Source: Marivita cryptomonadis (GTDB lineage Bacteria > Pseudomonadota > Alphaproteobacteria > Rhodobacterales > Rhodobacteraceae). Taken from it: a DNA stretch of 64,000 nucleotides. A program made the translations under genes and the position numbers. The notes under the pieces are model-generated. The model made no database searches. It was not told where the DNA came from and was given only the letters and a program-made list of their open reading frames with translations. The stretch covers positions 34,554 to 98,553 of the forward strand of contig NZ_JFKD01000017.1 of NCBI RefSeq assembly GCF_002115725.1. The letters run 5' to 3'. Positions 9,309-18,686 of this stretch are shown in pieces (the stretch's first letter is position 1; each line of letters starts with the position of its first letter).

Positions 9309-12300
9309 TCACTCGGCCGCCTGTTTCAAACCAGCCGCAGCCGAGCGCAACACGACCAGCAATTCTTCGCGGCGCTTCTCGGCCTTGGCGGCGTTGGCGT
9401 GTTTGACCGGGCCAAAGCCCCGGATCTGCAACGGCAGTTCCGCCAGCGCCACAAGCGCATCCACCGTATCTGGTTTGGCCTTAGGCAACCATTCGTGCAT
9501 GTCAGCCTCGTATTGCTTGATCAGCGCGCGCTCCATGCGGCGTTCCTCGGTGCGACCGAATGGATCAAATGGCGTACCGCGCAGCATCTTGAGCTTCGCC
9601 AGAAGGCCAAAGCCTTTCAGCATCCCTTCGCCATACTGCTTTTTCACCGGCCGCCCGTCGGGTCCGGTCTTGGTCAGCATTGGCGGGGCAAGGTGGAAGG
9701 ACATCTTGAAGTCGCCGCCGAATTGCTCTTCCGCCTTGGCGCGGGTTTCGAGGTGTAGGCGCGAGACTTCGTACTCGTCCTTGTAGGCCAATAGCTTGTG
9801 ATAGCCCTTGGCCACCGCCTCTTTCAGTCGGGGGTCGGAAATTCCGTACACCAGCTTACGGTAGCGTTTTGCATAGCGCGTGCTTTGGTATTTTACCAAA
9901 TGGTCAAATCTATAGGCGATCTTTTCATCCAGCGTCTTTGGCAGCGCGATCACCTTCGGTTCGGCAACGCGTGCCGCCTCTGCCGGGTGCAGCACCGCCC
10001 AGCGACCGATCTCGAAGGCGCGGATGTTCTTTTCGGCCGCCGCGCCGTTCAATTCGATGGCTTGAACGATGGCGTCATAGGTCAGCGGCACCAGTCCGCG
10101 CTGCCACGCGGCGCCGAGAATCATCATGTTTGAGAAGATCGAGTCCCCCAAGGTTGCCTTGGCCAACTCGGACGCATCGAAGAGGTCGAGCTTTTCTCGC
10201 AGCCGCGCCTGAAGCGATACGGTCAACCGATCAGTCGGCAGGGTAAATTCGGTGTTGCGCGTAAAATCCCCAGTGATGATCTCGTGGCTGTTCACCACAC
10301 CACCCGTGCGCCCGGTCCGCATCAGACCCAGCGTTTTGGCACCAGCGCTGACCACCAGATCACCGCCGATCAGGGCGTCAGCTTCACCTGTCGCCACGCG
10401 AATTGCGCTGATGTCTTCGGGGGTGTTGGCAAGCCGCAGGTGGATGTGTACCGCGCCGCCCTTTTGGGCAAGGCCGGCCATTTCCATCATCCCGGCACCC
10501 TTGCCGTCGATCTGCGCCGCTTGCGCCAGCACTGCCCCGATGGTGACAACGCCTGTGCCGCCAACTCCGGTGACGACCACGTTCCATGTACCTTCAATCG
10601 TTGGCAATTCGGGCCGCGGTAGGTCTGGCAAATCAAGCGATGTTGTCGCTGCCTTTTTCACCTGCGCGCCTTCCAGCGTCACGAATGACGGGCAGAACCC
10701 CTTGAGGCAGGAAAAGTCCTTGTTGCAGGAAGACTGGTCAATCGCCCGCTTGCGGCCCAATTCGGTTTCCTTGGGCACGATGGACACGCAATTCGACTGC
10801 ACCCCGCAATCGCCGCAGCCTTCGCAGACATCGGTGTTGATGAAGACGCGCTTGTCCGGGTCGGGAAACTGGCCCCGCTTGCGGCGGCGGCGTTTCTCGG
10901 CGGCACAGGTTTGGACGTAGACAATGGCGCTGACGCCTGTGGTCTTTGCAAACTTTGCCTGTACGGTTTGCAAATCGGCGCGTTCTGCGAATTCAATGCC
11001 TTGCGGGAAGGACTTGAGGTCCACATCCTCTTTCTCGTCATAGACCACCGCCAGATGCTTGACCCCCATCGCGGTCAGTTCCGACGCGATCTGCTGGGGT
11101 GACAATCCGCCATCGTTTTTCTGACCGCCCGTCATGGCAACGGCATCGTTGTAGAGGATCTTGTAGGTGATCGTGGTCCCCGCCGCGATGGCCGCGCGGA
11201 TTGCCTGCACACCGGAGTGATTGTAGGTGCCGTCACCAAGGTTCTGGAACACATGCGGCGTCTTCGAGAAGAGCGACTCGCCGATCCAGTTTGCCCCTTC
11301 CGCCCCCATATGGGTAAAGCCAAGCGTTTCGCGGTCCATCCACTGCACCATGTAGTGACAGCCGATCCCGGCATAGGCGCGACTGCCATCGGGCACTTTG
11401 GTAGAGGAGTTGTGCGGGCAGCCGGAACAGAAATATGGCAAACGCGCTGCGATTTCTTCTGCGTTATCCGCTTTCTTCGCCTCATCAATGGCTTGCATAC
11501 CGGCCTTGATGCGGTCGGTGTCGCGCCCCTCATCGATCAGGATCTCGCCCAGCTTTTCGGCAATCAGGATCGGGTCCAGCGCGCCGCGTGTCGGGAAGAG
11601 TTCGGGTCCGTGCATCGACCCGGCCCCACCGCCCTTGTGCCAGCCCCAGACGCGGCGTCCGTGCCGGTCATCAAAGATCGCTTCTTTGATCTGGACCTCG
11701 ATCAGCTTGCGCTTTTCCTCGACCACGACGATCAGGTCGAGCCCTTCGGCCCAGTCGTGGAAACCCCGCATGTCGAGCGGCCATGTCTGCCCCACCTTAT
11801 AAGTGGTGATGCCCAGCCGTTCCGCCTCGTCCGCGTCGATGCCCAGCAGCGACAACGCATGCACCAGATCCAGCCAGTTCTTGCCCGCTGCCACGAACCC
11901 GATCTTCGCACCGGGTTTGCCCCAGACACGTTTATCCATCTTGTTGGCATGGGAAAACGCCTCGGCGGCGAAGCGTTTGTGGTCGATCATCCGCGCCTCT
12001 TGCGCGTGGGGCGTATCAACCAAGCGGATGTTCAGCCCACCATCAGGCATATCGAATTGCGGTGTGACGAAAGACAGCCGGTCGGGGCGACCATCGACAA
12101 CGGACGTCACTTCGACGGTGTCCTTCATCGTCTTCAGGCCCACCCACAGGCCCGAAAACCGTGACAAGGCAAAACCATAGAGACCGTAATCAAGGATTTC
12201 CTGCACACCCGCAGGCGACACCACGGGCATATAGGCGTCGATCATCGCCCATTCCGACTGGTGCAACACGGTCGAGGATTCGCCTGTGTGGTCGTCGCCC

Positions 12301-12731
12301 ATCGCCATCAGCACACCGCCATGAGGCGCAGTGCCCGCCATGTTGGCATGTTTCATCGCGTCGCCGGACCTGTCGACCCCTGGCCCCTTGCCGTACCAAA
12401 GGCCGAACACGCCGTCATAGCGCCCTTCGCCGCGCAACTCGGCCTGCTGGCTGCCCCAGAGTGCAGTTACAGCAAGGTCTTCGTTCAGACCCTCCTTGAA
12501 CGTGACATCGGCGGATTTGAGGAACTTTTCTGCACGGTGCATCTGCATGTCCACGGCACCTAGCGGCGAACCGCGATAGCCTGTGACATAGCCTGCCGTG
12601 TTCAGCCCGGTCGCAACATCGCGCGCCTTCTGCATCAGCATCAAGCGCACAAGCGCTTGAGTGCCATTCAGAAGCACCGGCGATTTCGACAAATCGAAGC
12701 GGTCGTTCAAAGTGATCTCGGCTTTGGTCAT
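9309..12731 (-). CDS. iorAB: Indolepyruvate ferredoxin oxidoreductase, fused alpha-beta type
   Basis: A 1140-residue fused 2-ketoacid:ferredoxin oxidoreductase of the IOR type, which decarboxylates aryl or branched 2-oxoacids to acyl-CoA using TPP and Fe-S clusters. The N-terminal half has the pyrimidine domain (GYRGSPLGAVDMQM) and a TPP region (ANWIGESLFS, then YKILYNDAVAMTGGQ). A ferredoxin-like cysteine segment around residues 630-670 reads CEGCGDCG, then C, and later FSCLKGFC. The C-terminal part carries the gamma-subunit motif VVTGVGGTGVVTIGAVLAQA. Start ATG 12731 is preceded by GGGAGG. It is transcribed divergently from a LysR regulator, its likely controller. Confidence 0.9.
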   Translation of the reverse strand: MTKAEITLNDRFDLSKSPVLLNGTQALVRLMLMQKARDVATGLNTAGYVTGYRGSPLGAVDMQMHRAEKFLKSADVTFKEGLNEDLAVTALWGSQQAELRGEGRYDGVFGLWYGKGPGVDRSGDAMKHANMAGTAPHGGVLMAMGDDHTGESSTVLHQSEWAMIDAYMPVVSPAGVQEILDYGLYGFALSRFSGLWVGLKTMKDTVEVTSVVDGRPDRLSFVTPQFDMPDGGLNIRLVDTPHAQEARMIDHKRFAAEAFSHANKMDKRVWGKPGAKIGFVAAGKNWLDLVHALSLLGIDADEAERLGITTYKVGQTWPLDMRGFHDWAEGLDLIVVVEEKRKLIEVQIKEAIFDDRHGRRVWGWHKGGGAGSMHGPELFPTRGALDPILIAEKLGEILIDEGRDTDRIKAGMQAIDEAKKADNAEEIAARLPYFCSGCPHNSSTKVPDGSRAYAGIGCHYMVQWMDRETLGFTHMGAEGANWIGESLFSKTPHVFQNLGDGTYNHSGVQAIRAAIAAGTTITYKILYNDAVAMTGGQKNDGGLSPQQIASELTAMGVKHLAVVYDEKEDVDLKSFPQGIEFAERADLQTVQAKFAKTTGVSAIVYVQTCAAEKRRRRKRGQFPDPDKRVFINTDVCEGCGDCGVQSNCVSIVPKETELGRKRAIDQSSCNKDFSCLKGFCPSFVTLEGAQVKKAATTSLDLPDLPRPELPTIEGTWNVVVTGVGGTGVVTIGAVLAQAAQIDGKGAGMMEMAGLAQKGGAVHIHLRLANTPEDISAIRVATGEADALIGGDLVVSAGAKTLGLMRTGRTGGVVNSHEIITGDFTRNTEFTLPTDRLTVSLQARLREKLDLFDASELAKATLGDSIFSNMMILGAAWQRGLVPLTYDAIVQAIELNGAAAEKNIRAFEIGRWAVLHPAEAARVAEPKVIALPKTLDEKIAYRFDHLVKYQSTRYAKRYRKLVYGISDPRLKEAVAKGYHKLLAYKDEYEVSRLHLETRAKAEEQFGGDFKMSFHLAPPMLTKTGPDGRPVKKQYGEGMLKGFGLLAKLKMLRGTPFDPFGRTEERRMERALIKQYEADMHEWLPKAKPDTVDALVALAELPLQIRGFGPVKHANAAKAEKRREELLVVLRSAAAGLKQAAE

Positions 12732-12778
12732 TTGACGCCTCCCTGCGTAAAATGTGCCCATAGATTAGCACAAATTTA

Positions 12779-12821
12779 GGTCATAAATGCTGACCTTGCT
12801 AGAAAATTCTTTCGAAAATTC
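12779..12821. promoter_or_regulatory. Candidate LysR-type operator between iorAB and lysR
   Basis: The 165-bp divergent gap holds an inverted repeat GGTCA-N7-TGACC (12779-12795) and, just downstream, a direct repeat of GAAAATTC (12802-12809 and 12814-12821, 12-bp period). Dyads of this kind in a divergent LysR promoter commonly bind the regulator; the assignment is inference. Confidence 0.4.
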
Positions 12822-12896
12822 AGTGTCGGGAAAAGTTGTCGTTCATATATTGCATTGTGTCATGTAAACCGCCTTTAACGATTGAAAGTGTATCTC

Positions 12897-13817
12897 ATGG
12901 ACTGGGACAAACTCAGAATATTTCACGCGGTGGCTGATGCCGGCAGTCTGACCCATGCGGGGGACACGCTGCACCTGTCGCAATCTGCGGTGTCTCGGCA
13001 GGTTCGGGCGCTTGAGGAATCGCTGAACACGGTGCTGTTTCATCGCCATGCACGGGGACTGATTCTTACCGAGCAGGGAGAATTGCTGTTCGACGCGACG
13101 CGCTCCATGAACAAACGGATCGAAGCCGCCACCGCGCGGATCCGCGACAGCGAAGAAGAAGTGTTCGGTGAATTGCGTGTGACCACCACAATCGGCTTCG
13201 GGTCACTTTGGCTCGCTCCGCGCCTGCCCAAACTTTACGAGAAATACCCCGACTTGAACATCGACCTGATGCTGGAAGAGCGCGTTCTTGACCTGCCGAT
13301 GCGCGAGGCGGATGTCGCTGTGCGCATGAAGGAACCAAGCCAGGCCGACCTGATCCGCAAGAAGCTGATGTCGATCCGCATGCGGCTTTATGCGTCGCCT
13401 GAATATCTGGCCCAGAACGGGACCCCAGCAACAATCGAGGACATGGCCAAGCACCGGCTCATTTGCCAGAATCCCCGCGCCGCACAGGTGAGTGCAGGGA
13501 TGATCATGGTGCAACAATTGTTGGCCTATGACATCAAGTCGACTCTGACGGTGAACAACTACTTCGGCGTGCTGCAATCGGTCCTGTCGGGCTTGGGTAT
13601 TGGCGTTTTGCCCGATTACATCATCGAGGACTTTCCAACCATCAAACGCGTATTGGTTGACGTGGAATCGGCGGAAGTGCCTGTTTTCCTTGCTTATCCT
13701 GAGGAGCTTCGGCAGTCCAAACGGATCGCGGCCTTCCGGGATTTCGTTCAGGAAGAGATTTTCGCCCACCGCCAGACCCGCAAGGCACTGGAAGCTGGGG
13801 CATCCACGGAAGTGTGA
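12897..13817 (+). CDS. LysR family transcriptional regulator
   Basis: A 306-residue LysR-type regulator. The N-terminal winged helix (residues 1-62) contains FHAVADAGSLTHAGDTLHLS and QSAVSRQVRALEE; the remainder is a substrate-binding-like effector domain. Start ATG 12897 (MDWDKLRIFHAV) fits the family better than TTG 12882. It is divergent from iorAB, so control of aromatic or branched 2-oxoacid use is plausible, though its effector is unknown. The first recognisable hairpin terminator downstream is at 13958-13985. Confidence 0.9.
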   Translation: MDWDKLRIFHAVADAGSLTHAGDTLHLSQSAVSRQVRALEESLNTVLFHRHARGLILTEQGELLFDATRSMNKRIEAATARIRDSEEEVFGELRVTTTIGFGSLWLAPRLPKLYEKYPDLNIDLMLEERVLDLPMREADVAVRMKEPSQADLIRKKLMSIRMRLYASPEYLAQNGTPATIEDMAKHRLICQNPRAAQVSAGMIMVQQLLAYDIKSTLTVNNYFGVLQSVLSGLGIGVLPDYIIEDFPTIKRVLVDVESAEVPVFLAYPEELRQSKRIAAFRDFVQEEIFAHRQTRKALEAGASTEV

Positions 13818-13868
13818 CCCATGCGCCTCACGCATAGCGGGAATGACATATGTTCTAGGCTATCCCTC

Positions 13869-13896
13869 TTGCCATGTCACAGAGCGCTGACATATT
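13869..13896 (+). promoter_or_regulatory. Predicted promoter for candidate small RNA
   Basis: TTGCCA (13869-13874), a 16-bp spacer and CATATT (13891-13896). It lies in the gap after the lysR stop and would start transcription near 13903. Confidence 0.35.
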
Positions 13897-13902
13897 TAGC
13901 AC

Positions 13903-13985
13903 ATATGAGATGGAGTGCTGAATTGCGCATCATCTTCATACCTCCCTGTTGGACTTCGGCCGAGCTTATGCTCGGCCTTTTTTTT
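13903..13985 (+). ncRNA. Candidate small RNA with CCTCCC stretch and terminator
   Basis: The gap between the LysR stop (13817) and the next gene (14011) ends in a strong terminator and contains a possible promoter, defining a transcript of about 80 nt. Immediately 5' of the terminator is TACCTCCCTGTTGGACTT, whose CCTCCC could pair with Shine-Dalgarno sequences. This layout (short RNA, exposed C/U-rich seed, U-tailed hairpin) is common for Hfq-type trans-acting sRNAs of alphaproteobacteria. No homology search was possible. The alternative is simply the 3' UTR of lysR. Confidence 0.4.
13958..13985 (+). terminator. Rho-independent terminator
   Basis: A perfect 8-bp stem (GGCCGAGC/GCTCGGCC) with a TTAT loop is followed by eight T residues. 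It terminates lysR and/or the candidate small RNA. Confidence 0.92.
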
Positions 13986-14010
13986 GCAATTTTTCCGAGA
14001 GGTGGATCAT

Positions 14011-14580
14011 ATGACCGATGACAGAACGCACAGCTGTGTCTGCGGTAAGATGCGCTGGCGGATCGCGCAGAAGGCCCACGGCACCCATCTGGTCTGCTAT
14101 TGTGAAGACTGCCAGACCGCAGCTCGGTTTCTCAAACACCAGATCACCCGGCTTGATTCCGATGGCGGCACCGAGATCTTTCAAACCCTGCCTGCGCATT
14201 TCGAATTCCTTGACGGGCATGACCACCTTGCCGTTCTCAGGCTTGGACCCAAAGGGCTGCTGCGCTGGCATGCCGGGTGCTGCGGGACGCCGATCGCCAA
14301 CACGCTCCCCACCCCGACCCTGCCTTTTGTCGGTGCGATCCTGCCGCCCGGCGTGGACGGCTACGGGCCGATCAAGGCTCTTGTGAACACCGTGGGCAAA
14401 GCAAACCATATCAAGGAAACCGGCGTTCTTGCGGCGCACCTATCAATCATGGGCCGCATTCTCCGTGCCCGGCTTCCCGGCGGCAATCGCACCTCTCCGT
14501 TCTTTGACAAGAACGGCACACCGATCATCGTGCCCCGCGTCCTGAGCAGTCACGAACGCAACGCTGCTCGACTGGACTAA
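14011..14580 (+). CDS. GFA-like zinc-binding protein (DUF6151 type)
   Basis: A 189-residue cysteine-containing protein with SCVCGKMRW near the N-terminus, CYCEDCQTAARF, and HAGCCGTPIANT in the middle. These are spaced like the structural and catalytic zinc ligands of the glutathione-dependent formaldehyde-activating (GFA) fold. The C-terminal half has no motif I recognise. I chose ATG 14011, which has GAGAGGTGG upstream and follows the terminator; the frame extends to 13915 across the terminator and is not credible there. The function is unknown. Confidence 0.7.
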   Translation: MTDDRTHSCVCGKMRWRIAQKAHGTHLVCYCEDCQTAARFLKHQITRLDSDGGTEIFQTLPAHFEFLDGHDHLAVLRLGPKGLLRWHAGCCGTPIANTLPTPTLPFVGAILPPGVDGYGPIKALVNTVGKANHIKETGVLAAHLSIMGRILRARLPGGNRTSPFFDKNGTPIIVPRVLSSHERNAARLD

Positions 14581-14714
14581 AATGCGGGCGGGGGCCGGAC
14601 CCCAACCTCGCTCGCAGAACTTGCACAACAGCGCCCGAATCCGCGCCGGGGCTTTTCACGCCGCACGGTTTCGCCTAAACCGCCGCCATCTGCGCAACCC
14701 ACGGGGACATCCGC

Positions 14715-16874
14715 ATGCAAGACCCAGCCATCACAGAAGACATCATCTCTGCCCACGGCATCAATGCCGACGAATACGCCGAGATTCTGCGGATCATGAA
14801 CCGCGAACCCACATTCACGGAACTGGGCATCTTTTCCGCCATGTGGAACGAGCATTGTTCCTACAAGTCTTCGAAAAAATGGCTGCGCACCTTGCCCACC
14901 ACCGGCCCTCAGGTGATTTGCGGCCCCGGCGAAAACGCGGGTGTGGTGGATATTGGCGACGGTCAGGCGGTGGTCTTCAAGATGGAGAGCCACAATCACC
15001 CATCGTACATCGAGCCTTATCAAGGTGCGGCAACGGGCGTCGGCGGTATTCTTCGTGACGTGTTCACCATGGGCGCGCGTCCCATTGCGGCGATGAACGC
15101 ACTCAGCTTTGGGGAAAAAGACCACCCCAAGACGCGACAGCTGGTGCATGGTGTGGTCGAAGGCGTTGGCGGGTATGGCAACTGTTTCGGCGTTCCCACC
15201 GTGGGCGGCGAGGTCCGATTTCACCGCGCCTATAATGGCAACTGCCTTGTGAACGCCTTTGCGGCGGGTCTCGCGGATGCCGGCAAGATTTTCTATTCGA
15301 CGGCCAGCGGCGTCGGCCGCCCGGTTGTCTATCTCGGAGCAAAAACCGGACGTGATGGTGTTGGCGGGGCGACCATGGCTTCGGCTGAATTCGACGACAG
15401 CATCGAAGAAAAGCGCCCCACCGTACAGGTTGGCGATCCGTTCACCGAAAAGCGCCTGATGGAGGCCTGCCTTGAGCTGATGCAGACCGGTGCCGTGATC
15501 TCGATCCAGGATATGGGGGCTGCAGGCCTGACCTGTTCGGCCGTTGAAATGGGCGATAAGGGCAAGCTGGGCATCCGGCTCGATCTGGAAAAGGTGCCCC
15601 AGCGCGAGGCGAACATGACCGCCTACGAGATGATGCTGTCCGAATCGCAGGAACGGATGCTGATGGTATTGGATCCGTCGAAAGAATCCGAGGCCCGTGC
15701 GGTATTCGAGAAATGGGATCTGGACTTTGCCATCGTTGGCGAAACCATCGCAGAAGACCGCTTCCTGATCGTACACAATGGCGAGGTCAAAGCCGATCTG
15801 CCGCTGTCGCGCCTATCATCCTCTGCCCCCGAATACGACCGTCCCTGGGTGCCTTCCGAGGCCCCTGCCGTGATGGAAGATGTGCCTGCACGTGATCCCA
15901 TCGACGCATTGAAGGCGTTGATCGGCAGCCCAAACTACTGCGCCCGCAATTGGGTGTTCGAACAGTATGACAGCATGGTCATGGCCGACACGGTTGAAGG
16001 TCCGGGCTGGGGTGCAGGTGTGATCCGCGTGCATGGCACCGACAAGATGCTGGCCTTCACCTCGGACGTGACCCCGCGCTACGTCAAAGCGAACCCCGTC
16101 GAAGGTGGCAAGCAGGCGGTGGCAGAAGCGTTCCGCAACCTGTGCGCCGTAGGGGCCAAGCCATTGGCAACCACGGACAATCTGAATTTCGGAAACCCCG
16201 AAAAGCCCGAGATCATGGGCCAGTTTGTTGGAGCACTTCAAGGTATCGGCCGCGCCTGCGAAGCGCTGGACATGCCCATCGTGTCCGGAAACGTATCACT
16301 CTACAACGAAACCGATGGTCAGGGCATCCTCCCGACACCGACGATTGGAGCGGTGGGTTTGATCGCCGCCGGTGAAGAGCCGATTTTGGGCCGTGCGCGC
16401 GACGGACACGTCGCTTTGGTTGTGGGCGACACCGAAGGCCATCTGGGTCAATCGGCCTTGCTGTACGAGGTGTTCAACCGCGAAGATGGCGATGCGCCCG
16501 CGGTCGATCTGATCGCGGAACGCCGCAATGGCGATTTCATCCGCGCAAACCGCGATTTGATCAAGGCCTGCACCGATCTGTCTGACGGTGGCCTTGCGCT
16601 CGCTGCCTTTGAGATGGCCAGCGGGTCGGGCGTGGGCGTGGTGATCGACGAGACCGATCAAGCAAAGCTCTTTGGTGAGGATCAGGGGCGTTACCTTGTG
16701 GCCTGCAATTTCGATCAGGCCGAAGCGCTGTTCGTCGCGGCAGGTCAGGCCGGTGTGCCCATTTCGACTGTGGGCCGCTTTACTGGCGACACCGTGAAAA
16801 TCGGTGGGGCGGACGCAACTTTGGCAGAGCTGAAAGCGCTTCACGCAGGCGCGTTTGCCGGGCATTTCGCCTGA
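14715..16874 (+). CDS. purL: Phosphoribosylformylglycinamidine synthase subunit PurL
   Basis: A 719-residue small-type PurL, the ATP-dependent synthetase subunit that works with separate PurQ and PurS to make FGAM in purine synthesis. Visible motifs include [31 protein letters not shown] and GNVSLYNET; there is no glutaminase domain, as expected for the three-subunit enzyme. purQ and purS are not in the window; purF is at 35565. Start ATG 14715 fits the family N-terminus. A VOC protein gene follows 24 bp after the stop. Confidence 0.97.
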   Translation: MQDPAITEDIISAHGINADEYAEILRIMNREPTFTELGIFSAMWNEHCSYKSSKKWLRTLPTTGPQVICGPGENAGVVDIGDGQAVVFKMESHNHPSYIEPYQGAATGVGGILRDVFTMGARPIAAMNALSFGEKDHPKTRQLVHGVVEGVGGYGNCFGVPTVGGEVRFHRAYNGNCLVNAFAAGLADAGKIFYSTASGVGRPVVYLGAKTGRDGVGGATMASAEFDDSIEEKRPTVQVGDPFTEKRLMEACLELMQTGAVISIQDMGAAGLTCSAVEMGDKGKLGIRLDLEKVPQREANMTAYEMMLSESQERMLMVLDPSKESEARAVFEKWDLDFAIVGETIAEDRFLIVHNGEVKADLPLSRLSSSAPEYDRPWVPSEAPAVMEDVPARDPIDALKALIGSPNYCARNWVFEQYDSMVMADTVEGPGWGAGVIRVHGTDKMLAFTSDVTPRYVKANPVEGGKQAVAEAFRNLCAVGAKPLATTDNLNFGNPEKPEIMGQFVGALQGIGRACEALDMPIVSGNVSLYNETDGQGILPTPTIGAVGLIAAGEEPILGRARDGHVALVVGDTEGHLGQSALLYEVFNREDGDAPAVDLIAERRNGDFIRANRDLIKACTDLSDGGLALAAFEMASGSGVGVVIDETDQAKLFGEDQGRYLVACNFDQAEALFVAAGQAGVPISTVGRFTGDTVKIGGADATLAELKALHAGAFAGHFA

Positions 16875-16898
16875 CGCGAAACCCGGCTTGGAGGGGAT

Positions 16899-17315
16899 AT
16901 GAAGCTCGAATTTCATCACGTCAATTACGTCTCGAAAGACGTGGACAAGATGCACGACTTCTACACCCGCGTTCTGGGTCTGGGAGATGTTCCGCAAGAG
17001 AATTTCCCGCGCACCGAAGCGACGGGGGATCGCGGGTTCAACGGCAAGATCCGATTTGCCACGGATGGTCAGATGCAGTTTCATCTGGCCGAGCGGGACC
17101 TGACCGTGGCTTTCAAAAACGGTCAGGTCATCAATCCGGTGGACCGCGGCCATATCGCCTTTCGCACTGACGATCTGGCCGCGTTTTTGGCCATTCTCGA
17201 TGAGCAGGGAATCCCTTATTCGGATTACGGAACGGCCTTTGCCAAGGAATGGCATCAGGTGTTCTTTCAAGACCCCGAAGGCAATGTGATCGAAGTGCAC
17301 CAGCAGGTAGGTTAG
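16899..17315 (+). CDS. VOC family protein (glyoxalase/bleomycin-resistance fold)
   Basis: A 138-residue single-domain vicinal-oxygen-chelate protein. The usual metal-ligand positions are present: HHVNYVSKD at the N-terminus, RGHIAFRTDD in the middle and GNVIEVHQQ at the end (His, His, Glu pattern). VOC enzymes include glyoxalases, dioxygenases and antibiotic-binding proteins; the substrate cannot be assigned. It starts 24 bp after purL with GGAGGGG upstream and is probably co-transcribed. Confidence 0.82.
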   Translation: MKLEFHHVNYVSKDVDKMHDFYTRVLGLGDVPQENFPRTEATGDRGFNGKIRFATDGQMQFHLAERDLTVAFKNGQVINPVDRGHIAFRTDDLAAFLAILDEQGIPYSDYGTAFAKEWHQVFFQDPEGNVIEVHQQVG

Positions 17316-17374
17316 TCGCGACAGGTGCCAGCGCGTGCGGGCTTTCCGTCGACGGAAAACCGCCCGCCCTGCCC

Positions 17375-18625
17375 CTATAGCAGCCCCATCAATCGCGCCT
17401 TTTCGCCCGGATCGTCGGGGCGCGAGATGGCAATGGCCAGTTCTTCGAGTGACTGGATATTATGACCGGCGCGGAAGCTGTCCACATGCGGCAGCATCGC
17501 CCGGATGCCCGTCGCCTTGGGCGCGAACCCATCCCAGCGCAGAAGCGGGTTCAGCCAGATCAAACGGCGCGACGACAGGTGCAGTCTCTCCATTTCCTTT
17601 TCCAGCGCACCCGCATCGTCGCGGTCCAGCCCGTCGGTGATCAGCAGCACCACCGCGCCCTGCCCCATCACCCGGCGCGACCAGTCGCGGTTGAAGGCGT
17701 GCAGGCACTGACCGATCCGCGTGCCGCCTTCCCAATCCTGCGCCTCAGCCCCGGCAGCTTTGAGCGCTGCGTCCACATCGCGAGTCGCAAGGTGTCGGGA
17801 GATATTCGTCAGGCGAGTCCCAAAGGTAAACGCATGCACCTTGGCCCAGCCTGCACCTTTCTCGTTGGCGACGGCGTGCAGGAAATGCAGCACCATGCGG
17901 GAATACTGGCTCATGGAGCCGGAGATATCGCAGAGCACCACCAAATTGGGCCAGCGCGGGCGCGGCGTTTTGCGCGCGATGGAGCGGATCTCGCCGCCCT
18001 GCCGCATGGATTTCATCAGGGTACGCCGGTAATCCGCCTGTTTGCCGAGCACCGACGCCTTGCCGCGCCGCGACGGGATCGGCTTCACTGGTAGACTTAG
18101 GCGAGCCAGCATGCGCTTGGCCTCGGCCACCTCAGCCGTGCTCATCTGTTCGAAATCGAGTGTGCGCAGCTTTTCCTCAGCCGACATGGTGAGTGTCGAC
18201 TTGATCTCGATCTCGGTGCCTTCTTCGGATTGTTCGTTTTCGGGCACGTCGGGCAAAAGATCATCCAGCAGCGCTTGTGCCGCACGCTTTTCGCCGGACG
18301 CAGCTGATTTTTCCTCCTGCACCCCCCGGATCGCGGGCAGCATGAAGGACATCATGTGTTCCAGATAGCGCGGGTCGCGCCAGTAAAGGCGGAAGACCTG
18401 CGCATAGATCACGCGATGTTCCGGGCGGTTCACGAAGCAGGCGTGAAGGGTCCAAAAGAAGTCCATCCGTTCGGTGAAACCCGCCGCTTCGACAGCCCGT
18501 ATCGCGTCGATCACCCGGCCCGGCCCGATGGGCAGCCCAGCCCGGCGCAGGGCACGGGCGAAATGGATGATGTTCTGTGCCAAACGGGGATTGTCGGGCA
18601 GTTCGAGAGGGATGTATTCGGCCAT
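17375..18625 (-). CDS. CoxE-like VWA domain protein
   Basis: A 416-residue protein of the VWA/CoxE type (PF05762-like). The helical N-terminal half holds the acidic stretch PENEQSEEGTEIEIKS; the C-terminal VWA domain has the MIDAS motif VVLCDISGSMSQYSRM. Proteins of this kind pair with MoxR ATPases and are thought to help insert metals or mature enzyme complexes. The moxR gene lies immediately upstream on the same strand (61-bp gap containing a repeat). Start ATG 18625 (MAEYIPLEL) is chosen because the frame upstream reads through the repeat. No CO dehydrogenase genes are nearby, so the client is unknown. Confidence 0.88.
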   Translation of the reverse strand: MAEYIPLELPDNPRLAQNIIHFARALRRAGLPIGPGRVIDAIRAVEAAGFTERMDFFWTLHACFVNRPEHRVIYAQVFRLYWRDPRYLEHMMSFMLPAIRGVQEEKSAASGEKRAAQALLDDLLPDVPENEQSEEGTEIEIKSTLTMSAEEKLRTLDFEQMSTAEVAEAKRMLARLSLPVKPIPSRRGKASVLGKQADYRRTLMKSMRQGGEIRSIARKTPRPRWPNLVVLCDISGSMSQYSRMVLHFLHAVANEKGAGWAKVHAFTFGTRLTNISRHLATRDVDAALKAAGAEAQDWEGGTRIGQCLHAFNRDWSRRVMGQGAVVLLITDGLDRDDAGALEKEMERLHLSSRRLIWLNPLLRWDGFAPKATGIRAMLPHVDSFRAGHNIQSLEELAIAISRPDDPGEKARLMGLL

Positions 18626-18627
18626 TA

Positions 18628-18686
18628 CATGGCCGACCGGGGGCGCTGCCCCCGGACCCCCGGCATATTTGGAAAAAGAAGAAGCA
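18628..18686 (+). repeat. Rhodobacterales-type intergenic repeat, copy 2
   Basis: It contains GGGGGCGCTGCCCCC, an inverted repeat, then GGACCCCCGGCATATTT, an A-rich stretch and GAAGAAG. It shares GCATATTT(N)7GAAGAAG with the copy at 5760-5797. It occupies nearly all the gap between coxE and moxR and abuts the moxR stop codon. Confidence 0.6.

Noticed and set aside
17375..18625. Link of the MoxR-VWA pair to CO dehydrogenase
   Set aside because: The CoxE-like type suggests it, but no cox structural genes are present in the window, so no client is claimed.
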